Assembly: GCA_022606425.2 (NCBI GenBank)
Contig: JAHDVF020000424.1
Span: 266,210-330,209, forward strand
Length of the DNA: 64,000 nucleotides
Reading direction: 5' to 3'
Origin: Lepidostoma basale
Taxonomy: Eukaryota > Arthropoda > Insecta > Trichoptera > Lepidostomatidae
This document shows, piece after piece, positions 20,131 to 31,114 of the stretch. The notes under the pieces were generated by a model that did no database searches, was not told where the DNA came from, and was given only the letters and a program-made list of their open reading frames with translations. The position numbers and the translations under genes are program-made. Every line of letters begins with the position of its first letter. The first letter of the stretch is position 1.

Positions 20131-20885
20131 TAATCAAACGTGGATATATACTTTACGAATATGCGTTTTTTTAGAGATGAGAAAATATATTGAACACCTT
20201 TTATACAATAAAAGGACGTAGCATTGCTGAGATATATTCACTATCCTACACGTATTCATTGTGAAGTGAAGTTACTTTGTAAACCCCGTCTGGGCCGGAA
20301 GAAAAAGAGCGTTGAACTCTTGTGAGAGCATTGTGATCAGTGATTACATTAGACACGGAGATAACTTTGACTCCGTTGTGTAATTCCACTAGTGGTAATG
20401 ACCCAGTTGGGGATACTAACTAATTTCTTTACCAAAGAATCAAGATTAAAGAATAACGAAAATGCAAAAATATTTCTAGTTTTCTAAACTAGGTTGAATA
20501 AACGCCTGGACTTGGACTTCATTCGGTTAACTAGCTGAACAACAAAGCGTTTCAATTATGTGAAACTTTTGTTAACCCCTTCAGTGCGACTGGCTACGTT
20601 TGCAGTCTTTCGAACTCTGGCAGACTACATTTGCAGCTCATATTTGAATATATCTTATAAATCTTTTTTTTTACTTTAGTTCCTAACTACTAAATTGTAC
20701 GTAATTTCAAGATGATCTATCTGAGTTATATATGTAGCCAACTACAGTTGGAGACCTTTTTTTTACTGCAAATTAAGACAGTGGTACATTGGAGGTAAAA
20801 CTAGCTGTGTTGTTCTACCGTTATCGCGTCTAACAAAAGCAATAGAGAGCCCAGACCACATTTAATCTAATTTCTCATTAACATA
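20131..20885. other. No gene recognised
   Basis: AT-rich. At 20590-20755 a short motif, (ac)tacgtttgcag / actacatttgcag / aactacagttgga, recurs loosely. Confidence 0.3.
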
Positions 20886-20952
20886 ATGGAGGGACAATTG
20901 GACCTCATCATCCCAGAAGACATAATTTCTGTGTCAAAGATCTCTCGTGACA
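20886..20952 (+). mobile_element. LINE-B tail scrap
   Basis: Encodes LDLIIPEDIISVSKISRDN, resembling the sequence after the LINE-B GRPP block at 25635-25690. It runs straight into an S1 head. Confidence 0.45.
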
Positions 20953-21240
20953 ACCTTCGTGGCAGATTGCCAAGAGCTTTGACTGCCATACTGAAGGTCC
21001 CAGATTCGATTCTTAGCGATGGCAGTGTGATTGTCACGCTGTCTTTAGTCTGGTGTAGAATTCAAGTAACAATAAAATGGCGAGTTTCAATAGTTAAAAA
21101 ATGTAAACAGAAATTGGGTTCAAATAACCTGCCTTATACAAATGTTGAAACTAACGGAAAACTTCCACACTAAAATCCCAAGTGGCATCTCAAGAACCAG
21201 TAAAAAATTTTACACTTTGTCTGCAAAGTAATTCCTTGGA
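20953..21240 (+). mobile_element. S1 SINE, TTGGGTTCAA-tail variant
   Basis: tRNA-like head with weakened A box (GTGGCAGATTGCC, 20961-20973) and B box (GATTCGATTCTTAG near 21004-21017). Then tgtgattgtcacgctgtctt, the damaged gtagaattcaagtaacaata, aaatggcgag, attgggttcaaataacctg and the long 3' region ending aagaaccag. The most complete copy of this tail variant. Confidence 0.8.
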
Positions 21241-21469
21241 TTTAAACCAGCAAAAAAGAAGATCATTAGATCTATTATTATTAGATACTAGAGTTGTATA
21301 TCTACGGGCTAAGCTTAATACAACTTAACTGGTTTTTATATTATTCATTTTAATTTTAAAACAAAATAGCAACAGTTTTTCGCACTTATTATCCATTCAG
21401 GCTACTCTCAAAACCTTCCTGGGATTAATAAGAATAAACTGTGATATTCTCGGAGAAAAAGGCTTAGCA

Positions 21470-21790
21470 ATCTTTGAGAAAATCAAAGACAAACAGACAA
21501 CCATTCATTTGAATATATTGAGTAAAAGAAATAGAAGAAAAATATAACCATGAAATATTATTGTATGTCTGCTGGACAGTCTTCAAAGCGCTACATGGAA
21601 TGGAAATAAAGTTATATATCTGAACTCTGTATAACGGACAGCCTAAATACAAGGAAATCCACACTTCGCTCGGCGAACTCGTACAAATTTCGGGGATCAA
21701 GCGTTCGCGGTAGCCGGTCCATCAGCTTCACACCTCAGATGCATAAATGATCCGACTAAACTGAAAACTCATCTTTTTCATATTTCATAC
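21470..21790 (+). mobile_element. CR1-like LINE C-terminal relic
   Basis: Plus strand near 21684-21785 reads NFGDQAFAVAGPSASHLRC, then INDPTKLKTHLFHI. The (R)AF.VAGP.. ...K..LKTHLF signature closes the reverse transcriptase ORF of CR1/Jockey-like LINEs. Upstream frames are broken. Confidence 0.7.
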
Positions 21791-21875
21791 TCAATTTAAA
21801 CATTTATACTTTGTTCTACTATACTTTTTAACCGATCGCGAAAATCAGATGAAGCGTTCAAATTTAGATTTTTAG

Positions 21876-22185
21876 TTTTATAAGGATTAATTGTATCTCA
21901 ATAGAGACGAATATGTAAATTGTTTTCTGTAGTGTAGAGTGAATTTAAATATGTAAAGATAGGCGTGGAATCCTACCATATATACAAGTTCCAAAAAATT
22001 GTCAGATGTGGTGGTCATAAGAAAGAAAAAAAGTGGGAATGGGGAATGTTGTTAAACATAAAGCGATCGCTCAACCCAACCAATGACGGGTTATAAGTCC
22101 TGTAAGCGCCTCGGCCACTATATTTTGTTCCCAGAAAACAATTGACATCTTCGTCTCTATTGAGATACAATTAATCCTTATAAAA
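21876..22185. mobile_element. T1 inverted-repeat element, complete
   Basis: 310 bp with 54-base terminal inverted repeats (21876-21929 and 22132-22185; taaggattaattgtatctca... with a few mismatches). The core carries aatggggaatgttgttaaac, aagcgatcgctcaacccaac and cctgtaagcgcc. Non-autonomous, no ORF. Two partial copies lie at 5047 and 8670. Superfamily not determined. Confidence 0.75.
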
Positions 22186-22925
22186 TAAAAAAAAATTATC
22201 CGCAATGGGTAAAATCCAGCATTGGTCTACAAGAATTTGTGTACATTTCAAAATGTTAGATTTTTAGATTAAAACGCGTCTTAATGCGCCCTTGAGGTGA
22301 TAACATCACAAAAACGGCGCTTTAAAAGTTAGCATATTATTATGATTATTATTATTATTCATCTCCGAAACGTTTGACGTAAAATGTTATTACAACACCC
22401 TGAGCTGTCGGGACCCTCAGACTATCAGACTAGGATCAGCGAGAATGCTGTGGCCACTTGACTTATTTCCTGAGCACATTACCTCCGCGACATATTTATG
22501 GCCCATTGACCTGGAAACCCCTCCGGAGTCAACAGCGGAAGGGCCAGAGAACAGAGGGAAGGGAAGGGACTATTTATTACACCTGGCACATTTTTTGTAA
22601 CATTCACTCCCCGCTTCCCCCCAAAGTACTTTATCATAGCACGAATTCAAATTTATTATTTCGACGAAATCAGTTCACTCCTACATATTTTCAGCAGGTA
22701 CCCATTGAGTAATGTATTGAATTAAATTACGCATTTCTCGCCTTTCGCAAAAAGTAGCACTTTGGTCTGCGTAGGCAGAATCCAATCACATAATGTACTC
22801 TTAGATTTATCACAAATATCTAGATCTCGGGAATCATATTGAAAAAATCAAATAAATTGTCTTTGTAATCTAAATTATATTAAATATTTCTAATACAACA
22901 CAAATATACAAAATACATTAGAGAT
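22186..22925. other. No gene recognised; GC-richer patch 22400-22600
   Basis: The patch has a plus frame (22458-22712) without a known motif. The remainder is AT-rich. Confidence 0.3.
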
Positions 22926-23380
22926 ATGGCCGTTCACAATGGAGTTCTGATCCCAACCCTAATATATGGAACTGGCAGAAGAAGGATGAGAGCAGAATGA
23001 ATGCGGTAGAGATGAGGTCCCTAAGACGTATGTTTGTAATAGAACGATATACGACAGAATCTCAAATGCTGATATAAGAAAGGAATGTAGAGTGGAATGA
23101 TGGCTCCGTTGGTTCGGACGTATGGAGCGCATGGTTGGAGAAATAATGGTTAAGAAAGTATACATTAATGATGTAAATAGAGTACGGAATAGATGCAGAA
23201 CGACGAAATTAATCAAATTGTAAAGGTTGGCCATGTTAGAAGTCGGAAGAATCGTCGTGCGTGTATGTCTCGTTGAATGAATGTGGAGAAAGCTAGAGAG
23301 GTATGCCAGGATAGAGTAGTGTGGCGGTCCATTTTCTCTGCCTACCCCTGCGGAGAAACGGCGTGATGGTTTGTTTGTTT
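22926..23380 (+). mobile_element. LINE-A 3' end, GTTT subfamily, deleted
   Basis: From MAVHNGVLIPTLIYG through a deleted middle (SLRWFGHMERM region shortened) to cctacccctgcggagaaacg, gcgtgatgg and (TTTG)n. Multiple frameshifts. Confidence 0.8.
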
Positions 23381-23454
23381 ATTTTGATATTGAAAGAAGG
23401 TTGGGGCAGGCAACAAAGTGAAAGATGTACTTAAAGTTGTCATCGAAAACAAAA

Positions 23455-23816
23455 GGCAATTCAAAAAAGCTAAAATGGCAGTGTACGGTGTTTGTACCAA
23501 CTCTTATGTACATAAGTGAAGCTTCGAACTGGCAAAATAAGGATAAAAGTAGAAGAAATGAGATATCTTAGAAGTATGTGTGGAAAAACTGTGTCGAATG
23601 AAAATATAAGAAGTGAAGGCGATGCGAATAAAATTGTTGAAAACAAAATAACGAAAGGAATATAAATATGGTTTGGACACACGGAAAGAATAAATTAAGA
23701 CAGACAGAAAAACAGTATATGTTAACGATGTAAATGAAACAAGAAATATAAGAAGACCGAGGAAAACGTGGCACCACCTAATTAATCAAAAATATTGAAT
23801 GTCGGTCACGCGAGGA
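23455..23816 (+). mobile_element. LINE-A fragment, tail-less
   Basis: Runs from gctaaaatggcagtgtac through MRYLRSMCG, WFGHTERI and RNIRRPRKTWHH to VGHARGV, then stops at 23816 without the hairpin tail. It joins head-on to an inverted LINE-A copy. Confidence 0.75.
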
Positions 23817-24210
23817 GTCGAACACTCGTCGATTGTTCCTACTTCGAACATGGCCGCCTTTCAGTAATTGATTTATTTGGTCATGCTTTGTCTTCCTTGG
23901 TCTTCCTCGACTACTTTTCCTATTCACACTACTTGTATATATTTTTTTAACCATTCTTCCCTCATCCATTTTTTCCATAGGTCCGAACCATGACCCTTTC
24001 TTAATTTATTTATCACGCATTCATCCGCCTTACATTCCTTTCTTACTTCATCATTAGATATTCTATTATACATTGTTTTTTCGCACATTCTTCTTAGTGA
24101 CCTCATTTCTACGGCATTTATCCTACTTTTATCCTTCTTCTGCCAACTCCAAGCTTCACTTCCATACAAAAGGGTCGGGACTTGAACTCCATTGTGCACT
24201 GCCATCTTTA
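23817..24210 (-). mobile_element. LINE-A fragment, inverted relative to its neighbour
   Basis: Minus strand: MAVHNGVQVPTLLYGSEAWSW, KTMYNRISNDEVRKECKADE, a frameshift, then EKMDEGRMVKK, RKSSRGRPRKTKHDQINQ, VRSRNNRR. A third subfamily by sequence. It ends at the same part of the ORF where the plus-strand copy ends. Confidence 0.8.
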
Positions 24211-24830
24211 CTTCAGTCGATATATTTCAATTTCTATTATATAAATAGGAATCAATTTAAAAACTAAAGAATTATGTAGCTCTTATGATCTGTGGAATTT
24301 CAGGTTTTTTTTATATACCAAAAATAATTAGTTTGCAAATAAGTATATAGATGGCCTATATTCCTCTTCATCTACGATATTATTTAATTTTCTTTTCTCT
24401 ACAATACTACATACATATTATAGCAGTTATGTGTATAATCTGTATCGAAATATATAAGAATATTATTCAGCATCTAGTGTAATAAGATATCTCCCCAGGG
24501 CCACTTTATTTCCAGTCCGGCCCCGTTAAAGAGCGCAAAAGTGGGGTCAAGTCTTTGCTGAATGGAGATTCCTTTAATTAAAAAGATTTTTAATAACAGG
24601 TACCTATCTACATACATAGGCATTAGCCTAAAACTCTGACCTAAAAACCCATTTTTAACAATTGTAAAAGTATAATTTACATGATAAACGTTCATTTTTC
24701 TTTCGATTCTCTTTTCAACGATATTTTAAAAACAATGATTTAAAAAGTTCTTCACAGGAAATTAGCTCTAACCGCTATATTTACAAAGAAGTTTTCCTTG
24801 TTTTATTTGTTATATTATCAGCTGCCCCTG
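24211..24830. other. AT-rich, nothing recognised
   Basis: No gene or repeat recognised. Confidence 0.35.
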
Positions 24831-25200
24831 TTCGAGGTAGATGGCCTTCACGATTGTAGGTCCTCGTGTGGCTAAAGAGACGAATCCTGGACTCACAAAC
24901 TCTGGGGCAATCTAGAGCAGGGCAAAGAAACCGCCACCGTCATTCGTTAGTCTATCCTTTCGCTTCCTCTTCCCGTGGCGTCGTCCCTCCGCTATGCTTT
25001 AAAATCCTGGGTGCCTATATGTACTGATATTTTCTTTCTAGGTCTGTCGTCTGCGGTGTTTTACTTGCATGTGCTCCCTTTGCCTTCCCTTTATCCTCAC
25101 CCAATGACCACCTTTACCTCGCTTTAATCCAGCCCTCCGCATTTTTCCTCTCTCTCTCCCTCCTCCAGAATGTTCCGTCTTCCTCATGTAAAAAAAACAA
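24831..25200. other. GC-rich, pyrimidine-rich block
   Basis: Starts ttcgaggtagatggccttca, with a CTC/TCC-rich second half and no clear reading frame. A LINE 3' UTR is plausible because a LINE-B copy follows, but this is inference. Confidence 0.3.
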
Positions 25201-25214
25201 AAAGTTCGTTTATA

Positions 25215-25715
25215 CTGAAGTACGATAACAAGTCAGTAAAGCCTCTGCCATGTCAGGGTGTCTGAAGAATCTGTTCTGGAAGAACAAGCACATGGGTAAC
25301 GACAGCAATACCAGAATTTATAAGACACGCAAGCGACCTATAATGACGTACGCTGTAGAGACTCGGGCTGACACTGTGCGAACCAAGGGTCTACTAAAAC
25401 ATCGGAGATGAAGGTCCTAAGATTAATTACTGGAAAAACTCTCCGAGATCGTGTCCGCAACGCAGACATAAGAAAAACTTGCAAAATAGAGAATATCGTT
25501 CAGTGAAATAGATCCAGAAGAAGATACTGGAGGGACCATGTAGCCCGAATGGATAGTGACAGACTTGCATATACAGCCGCTTATGAAATCTCCTTCCGGA
25601 CACCGCCCACCTGGAAGACCGTCTAACAACTGGAGCTGGACCTCATCATCCGACGAAACATGATTTCTGTGTCACAGATAGTCAGATCTATTAAAAGAGG
25701 AAGCAGATTATTTAT
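25215..25715 (+). mobile_element. LINE-B 3' coding relic, longest copy
   Basis: Reads CLKNLFWKNKHMGNDSNTRIY, KTRKRPIMTYAVETRAD, then MKVLRLITGKTLRDRVRNAD and IRKTCKIENIVQ. A stop precedes RSRRRYWRDHVARMDSDRLA; then YTAAYEI and, after a shift, GHRPPGRPSNNW. It is the C-terminal part of an RTE/CR1-like ORF with TYA.ET and the basic GRP tail. About four disabling changes are visible. The minus-strand frame 25423-25629 is its shadow. Confidence 0.8.
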
Positions 25716-26015
25716 TTGTGAATTTCAGCAACGCTGAAAACTGATCAATATTTCGCACGCTTAATAGAACACTGGCTTAACTCAAAAAATCAAGTTTTGC
25801 TCAATCTGTCTTGAGTCATGTTTTAACAAAAACAGTCGAAACACACATACGAATGGATAACGTTAACATTGTGAACGATTATCGTACTACGAATGGATAG
25901 CGTTAACATTGTGAAAAATAGATGGATAGCGTTAACACAAGCCTCTGTCTAATGTTAACTCAATTGTGACCTAAACCATAATCGGTCAGTTAACTATTAA
26001 GCGTACGATTTATCA
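25716..26015 (+). repeat. Short interspersed direct repeat, three units
   Basis: The motif (acga)atggata(g/a)cgttaac with attgtgaa occurs at about 25851, 25891 and 25921, at uneven spacing (40 then about 30). A SINE-like B box (GTTTCGATTCCC) lies at 26052-26063, just downstream. Confidence 0.5.
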
Positions 26016-26690
26016 ACAGATGAAATACACGCCCCTAAACCAAAGGTCGCAGTTTCGATTCCCGCTGGTGTCATTTTGAAAATCGTTTCATTGCGTTTAC
26101 ACAAAATCAATACTTAAAATTACATAATTTTATTCAAATTGATCAATTCAGCTTCTGCGGGGACCCATTTTAGGCAGAAATGCCATTTTTTATTAACAGT
26201 CGACCCCCGTTTCCTATTTTCAATTACCAATACTATTGTGCTTCCACTTTCACCATCAATGTATTGTGTTCTGCCAAGATATTTACCCTCATCCGTGAGA
26301 ATTGAAATATATACAGAAAAGGGCTTTGAACGCTCTTTTGCAGTACGAAAAATGAACGTATTTTGCTTTTTCAATTTTCTAGACATATTTATTCTTGAAA
26401 CGAAAAATTGAAACGACGTTTTACTTTATACTTTATTCGCCATTAAAAAATATTTAATGAATTACTGCACTTTTTGCACAAAAAATATTTAATGAATAAA
26501 TATAATTGCACATGTAACCCGTATGTTTTAGTGTCATAAAAATTGTGTATTTTTTAGTTGCATGAAAACGCAAAAATCGATTTCATTAAATTATGAATTA
26601 ATCACATATAAAGATGAATTTGGAAAAAAAAATCTCAATTTGTTTCTAAAGTAAAATTAATAAATAATTAAAACCTAGATTGATGAATAA
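26016..26690 (-). CDS. Unidentified 88-codon open frame (26386-26120)
   Basis: Minus-strand frame MSRKLKKQNTFIFRTAKERS ... YISILTDEGKYLGRTQYIDG ... STVNKKWHFCLKWVPAEAEL. Composition is protein-like (mixed charge, W/Y/F spaced regularly) and it lies in DNA of low GC, where chance frames are usually richer in K, N, I and stops. I do not recognise the family. No splice signals or promoter stand out, so it may be an exon, a transposon scrap or chance. The rest of this interval is AT-rich and empty. Confidence 0.25.
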
Positions 26691-26739
26691 GTACTGGCCA
26701 CAGATACCTGGGCAGATAAAAATCATGATGGTCTCATAA

Positions 26740-26850
26740 AAAAAGACAGGATGTCAATGACACAGAATGGCAAGGGATGAGTTGTGGAAGTCGGTAATGG
26801 AGGCCTATGTCCAACACTAGACGACTAATAGCTGAAGAAGATGATAATTC
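26740..26850 (+). mobile_element. LINE 3' tail scrap
   Basis: Encodes RMARDELWKSVMEAYVQH, followed by gctgaagaagatgat. This is the end of an RTE-type ORF with a GAA-rich tail. A related end lies on the minus strand at 45800-45890 (gacaaaggcctcctcc). Confidence 0.55.
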
Positions 26851-27016
26851 TTTTCAAATTTTTTGTCTGAAATTGATGATCCAAAATTATAACTATGTTT
26901 TATTGATTGCTTTAATGGTTTCCGTGGCGAAAACTTTTATAATTATTTTTATTAAAAAAAAAGACCACGGATTTTAATAAACGATATTTGAATTTATTTA
27001 ACACTCTTCAATACTT

Positions 27017-27222
27017 GACGACCTTCGTAGCCGAGTGGTAAGTGCTTTGACTGCAACATCGAAGGCCCCGAGTTCGATTCCTGGCGATGGCAGTGTGACA
27101 ATAAAATGGCAATAGATTAGCTACCGACGACATGTCACGAGAATCAATATGATAGCTATACCCTTTACATTGATTTGGCTCGCGCCGTAATGATGTAAAG
27201 AGCGACTCAAAATAATAATATA
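27017..27222 (+). mobile_element. S1 SINE, (AAT)n-tail variant
   Basis: Head GACCTTCGTAGCCGAGTGG (A box) and GAGTTCGATTCC (B box). Then gcagtgtgacaataaaatgg (internal deletion of the tgtctttggtctgg module), tcacgagaatcaatatgata, ttacattgatttggctcgcg and a short AAT tail. A good copy of the second tail type. Confidence 0.8.
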
Positions 27223-27305
27223 AACAGAAAGGAATCGTGTCCAGACTTGAACCCATGTCCACTGAATCAGGAGCCAAGCATTCTATCCCCTAGACCACCA
27301 CCCCA
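27223..27305 (-). mobile_element. S2 tRNA-like SINE copy
   Basis: Minus strand: GGTGGTCTAGGGGATAGAA (A-box like), GGCTCCTGATTCAG, GGGTTCAAGTCTGG (B-box like), acacgattcc. It matches copies at 56795 and 51478. The missing tRNA cloverleaf 3' half argues against a working tRNA gene. Confidence 0.65.
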
Positions 27306-27748
27306 TTATAGTTAATACTCGTATTTATAATCTTCTACCTGCGTTTTATCTGAGCTGGGGAGATATTTGATTTTGATTACTTTTACTACGATCATTACAA
27401 ATTATTTAAATCCGTACAAAAAACTTTCATAAATAAAGATTCTTATTTCGTTATTGGTGAGCTTCAATTAATCAAAATCAGATTCTTTATAATACGACAA
27501 AAGCTCTTAAGTATCATCCTAATTCACATTTGGGCATAATACAATTCCCATCGCTTTGTGATCCTTATTCTAAGCTAAGTAATTTAGATGAATAGCGAAA
27601 AAACAATTCTTCTTCGAAAATATAATTTCATCTCTCTGGACCCAATTATCGGAAATATTCCATTAATATTTCCTCTAATTGTACACAACGGATAACAATA
27701 TTCTGATTCAATATGTAATGTACCTCTCGCCTCTGGTTTCATGACATA
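27306..27748. other. AT-rich, nothing recognised
   Basis: No gene or repeat recognised. Confidence 0.35.
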
Positions 27749-28528
27749 TTAACCGTCGCGTTGCCATGTGGTCAATTGAGTTTCCACTGCCAATTTAAAG
27801 TTGATTTTCTTAAAACCTATGGACCCTTATATTATAAAAAAAATTGTTATCCTCCATTGAAGTGTTTTTAATATTTTGTAATTAAATAAAGCAATAAATT
27901 ACTTCCTTCATCCCAAAAATAAATATTTTTTAAGACTGCCCTCACCTTCATTCGTGTTAAGGTAGAATTTGTTTTGCTAATATTTACAACTTTATCAAAA
28001 GTGACAAATACTTACTCGCTGTTTTAAACGTATTATAAATTATATGTTTGGCCTTTTCTCATACGTAATAATACCGATTGTAGACGGAAACGCAGCACGC
28101 AACTTAATAATATCAGAACTGTGAAAATATTAACACTTTACCAAAAGGGACAAATATTAATACGTACTCGTTGTCTTGAACGTAGTATACATTTTGCCTA
28201 GGTGCCTTTATCATACGTAAAATTATAGCGCCACGGCGCGGCGGGGCGGGACAAGTTCATACTTGGTGTCAGTTGTTCATATGCTGTCTCGCATTCTATA
28301 TCAGAAATCGCATGGTTCCAGAAAAAAATTAATAATGATATGTTTTTCAAATAATCCATATATGTTATAGATATCGATCTGTTTCTAATGAAATTCCCTG
28401 CAAGATAACATAAATTAAATTTTGATTCATAGAGTCATATGCTTGATATTTAGATAAAGTTAGCGGTAAACTGAATTGACCACATGGGAGCGAGCGTTTT
28501 GTTTTGAACACGGTACGTTAAGGGTTAA
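27749..28528. mobile_element. piggyBac-like non-autonomous element
   Basis: TTAA lies on both sides (27749-27752, 28525-28528). The left end starts CCGTCGCG and the right end (inverted) CCCTTAAC. A longer inverted repeat, ccatgtggtcaatt(g/c)agttt, sits 12 bases in on the left and 37 bases in on the right; such uneven placement of an inner repeat is known from piggyBac ends. Inside, a diverged direct repeat of about 100 bp (27975-28070, 28130-28225) is visible. No transposase. Confidence 0.55.
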
Positions 28529-28544
28529 ACGCTTTCAATCAATA

Positions 28545-28680
28545 TTATTTATTGTTTCTTGAACCGAGATGTAAAATTCGTTTGTTTTAAATAAGTTTGA
28601 TAATATTTTATGGGAGTTACATATTTCGCCTTGCTGTGGCATTATTATCAAATATAACATTGAACCTGTAATTCGATTAA
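28545..28680 (-). mobile_element. FB2 fragment
   Basis: ttattgtttcttgaaccgag (28550), then a decayed minus-strand module (GATAATAATGCCACAGCAAGGC, GAAATATGTAACTCC). Confidence 0.55.
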
Positions 28681-28814
28681 CGATAATTTTCAATTTTTTA
28701 TTCGCATTTTGTTAACACATAATTCTTAAAACAAAATAACTATTGACACTGAAAGTATATTTCATTCAATGATTGGAAGTGTCACGTGACATACCCTGCT
28801 TGAAAAGGTACATG

Positions 28815-28940
28815 TAAAATCCTATGAAACGCCAAAAAGGATGAAGTGCCGCATCAGTAAAAGTGTGACAGTTCATTCTTTCTGCCTACCCTTTCGGGGA
28901 GACGGCGTGATGGTTAGTTAGTTAGTTGGTTAGTTATAAC
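28815..28940 (+). mobile_element. S3: short element sharing the LINE-A 3' tail
   Basis: aaaaggatgaagtgccgcat, cagtaaaagtgtgacag, then the LINE-A hairpin tail (cctaccctttcggggagacg, gcgtgatgg) and (TTAG)n. The upstream half is not LINE-A. The same composite occurs at 29735 and 49470. Confidence 0.7.
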
Positions 28941-29735
28941 AATTTAGAAAGTACCCCACTTTTCAAAGCATATAATCAAGAGTTAACATTTGAAATTGAA
29001 AGCTTTTAAGTATGCAAAGTAGGCAACAGAAATCAAATAAATGTTTAACATCTTCGGGGCGGCAATTCGAAATTCCGTCGTCTGACACACTTCACAGGGA
29101 ACACACAATTTTCCAGCACAAAGCTCGGTGTGTGGCGGGCAAATTCGTGACATTTAAACCTACGAAAGTCACAAAGTGAGAGATTTATTCTATTTAAATT
29201 GAGTACCGAGTAAAAAAATTGATTCTTTATTTGAAAATCACAAAGAAACAAAGTAAGTATGTACTTTATCTTCTAATAAAGCGTAAATAGAGATTGTTAT
29301 TATGTTAACACAGAAATACTAGTTAAAATTTTATTAAACCAGTTTACTGTCATTAATTATGTTAGCCAATCGTTTCTGAGTCCACTAATGCCTCTTTTTC
29401 TTTCTTGTGGTATCCACATCAATATTCTGGGTTCCTATTTTTCCATCCTTTGTCTGGCGACATGTCCTGCGTATTTTTTTTTAATTTACCAATACGGTCT
29501 ATCATATCGACAAACTTTTTCCGGCATTTATTATTTTATAATTAATGTATTTGCGTTTGCGTAAATTAAATGTATGTCCCGGATGGACGAGGACAGGCCT
29601 AGGATGTGTACGAGCGAGGCTGAAAAAAGAGTGCCGCTGCGCCATATAACAGCCTCAGGTATATAGTGGGAACCCTTCTGTGTTCCTCTCTTCTTTAATG
29701 TACTTATAAAAAGAAGTATATTTTGTTTGTTTTGT
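28941..29735. other. Mostly empty; LINE scrap at 29360-29500
   Basis: Minus strand at 29500-29360 reads KKYAGHVARQRMEK, then PRILMWIPQERKRG. This resembles the tail of RTE-type LINEs (AGH.AR ... W.PR..KR). A GC-richer patch at 29575-29690 is unassigned. Confidence 0.45.
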
Positions 29736-29940
29736 TAACTAACTAACTAACTAACTAACCATCACGCCGTCTCCCCGAAAGGGTAGGCAGAAAGAATGGA
29801 CTGTCACACTTTTACTGATGCGGCACTCCATCCTTTTTTTTTCGCTCCGACGCGGTGTGATGGGTTGCGAACCTCATCGCCACCAACATCTCCCGCGCAC
29901 ACTTCGATCGTCCAACACCCACAAAATAATTCAAAAACAA
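29736..29940 (-). mobile_element. S3 copy, longest
   Basis: From (CTAA)n at 29740 through the hairpin (ccatcacgccgtctccccga), agaatggactgtcacac, actgatgcggcactccatcc, an A/T run, and the upstream S3 region (cgacgcggtgtgatgggtt, caccaacatctcccgcgcac). The minus frame 30048-29812 crosses it but shows no motif. Confidence 0.65.
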
Positions 29941-30164
29941 ATAATATAAAATACAATGATATAAAATAAAACAACAAAATAAAAATAATTTAACACAAAA
30001 TGTTCTTTTTAGATGGTATACATATTGAATATTTAATTTATGTTCCACGAATCCACCATTTTGTTTTGTTTTGTTTTGTTCTTATATTTGATTATAACGA
30101 AAATATATTTTAATTATATCACCTGAGCCTACTACAGAATAACAAAAAATACATTAATAAAATT

Positions 30165-30345
30165 TTCGTATGAAGCATTCACTTTGTGGTATTTGTATTT
30201 AAAATAAAATAAAATAAAAACATGTTACAAAACTGTTATTACGAAGCCCTGAGGAAGCTTGGGCACAAGCGAAACTAGTTGGCAATTAAAATAACCGCAT
30301 AGTGGTGACAAACAAAGTGCAGTGTTTTTATTTATTTATTTTTTA
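30165..30345 (+). mobile_element. FB7 element with complete module
   Basis: Preceded by the end motif tatgaagcattcactttgtg (30172). The module has helix I GCC (30246-30248) with GGC (30281-30283), CTGAGGA (30249-30255), extra A, helix II GCTTG/CAAGC around GGCA (30257-30270), GAAAC, TA, GTT (30278-30280). All core positions match. Confidence 0.7.
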
Positions 30346-30359
30346 AATAAATAATTATA

Positions 30360-30755
30360 AAAATTAATACTTAAATAGTACTTTATACGAATGAAAACGT
30401 CTGTTTTTTAAGTTAAATTATGATATGATTCGACCGTTTAAGGGTTTATCATTTGATAATGCTTTAAAAGGGTAAAAAATGTTATTCTCATAAATTATAA
30501 CTAAACTTATAGAAAACATATAGTAGAAAACGTTTCACACTATCATTTGTTAATTGTTAACTATTATTTTATATTTGTGGTAGCATGTAATTGGCCTTAT
30601 TTTAATTATTCTAAATGTTTTATTATAAATATGTTATTGATATCCCTGTATGTTACCCTTAATAAATAAAGCAAAAGCAAAAACATTCATTTTCATTTGT
30701 ATTAATTATTTTATATGGGTGTTATATTACATCATTGTTCATGAAACAATAAATA
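30360..30755. mobile_element. FB2 copy plus remnant
   Basis: Fold-back copy at 30365-30530 with decayed modules (gattcgaccgtttaagggtt; TTTGATAATGCTTTAAAAGG). A second right arm at 30683-30752 ends catcattgttcatgaaacaa. Confidence 0.55.
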
Positions 30756-30799
30756 CATAAATAGTACCTAAAATCAACCCTATTGCCCGGCCTTTTAAA

Positions 30800-31050
30800 T
30801 ATGTACAAGGCTCACTGATGAAATGGAAAAATCCGTATCCAGAGATACGGGGATCGGTACCGCGCCCTGCAAGAGAGGAGGGCGATCCCGCCCTCACAGA
30901 ATGGAACAATCCAACCCCCGGCGCCCCCCGCAGGATATAGGTCACGCTTGTTGCAGCCCGCACCGAGCAGCTGAGATCGGCCAGGTGTGTGTCTCTAGAT
31001 CCCTTGACCCGGCGCGTCGTAAGCTCCTATTCCTCTTGTATCAATAATTA
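30800..31050. other. GC-rich block of unknown origin
   Basis: Sharp-edged GC-rich block. It opens with a 7-bp hairpin (CCGTATC, CAGA, GATACGG at about 30825-30844). Overlapping frames on both strands lack known motifs. Confidence 0.3.
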
Positions 31051-31114
31051 ATAAACATTTTTTTTAAATAATTTAATAGCACTTAATATAAATATATAAA
31101 TAATAATGAAATAA

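Noticed and set aside
27223..27305. A second tRNA gene on the minus strand
   Set aside because: Two diverged copies exist and the 3' half does not fold as a tRNA; called as SINE S2.
29735..29765. (TTAG)n tracts as interstitial telomere repeats
   Set aside because: The unit is the tetramer GTTA at LINE-A and S3 3' ends, not the insect TTAGG pentamer.
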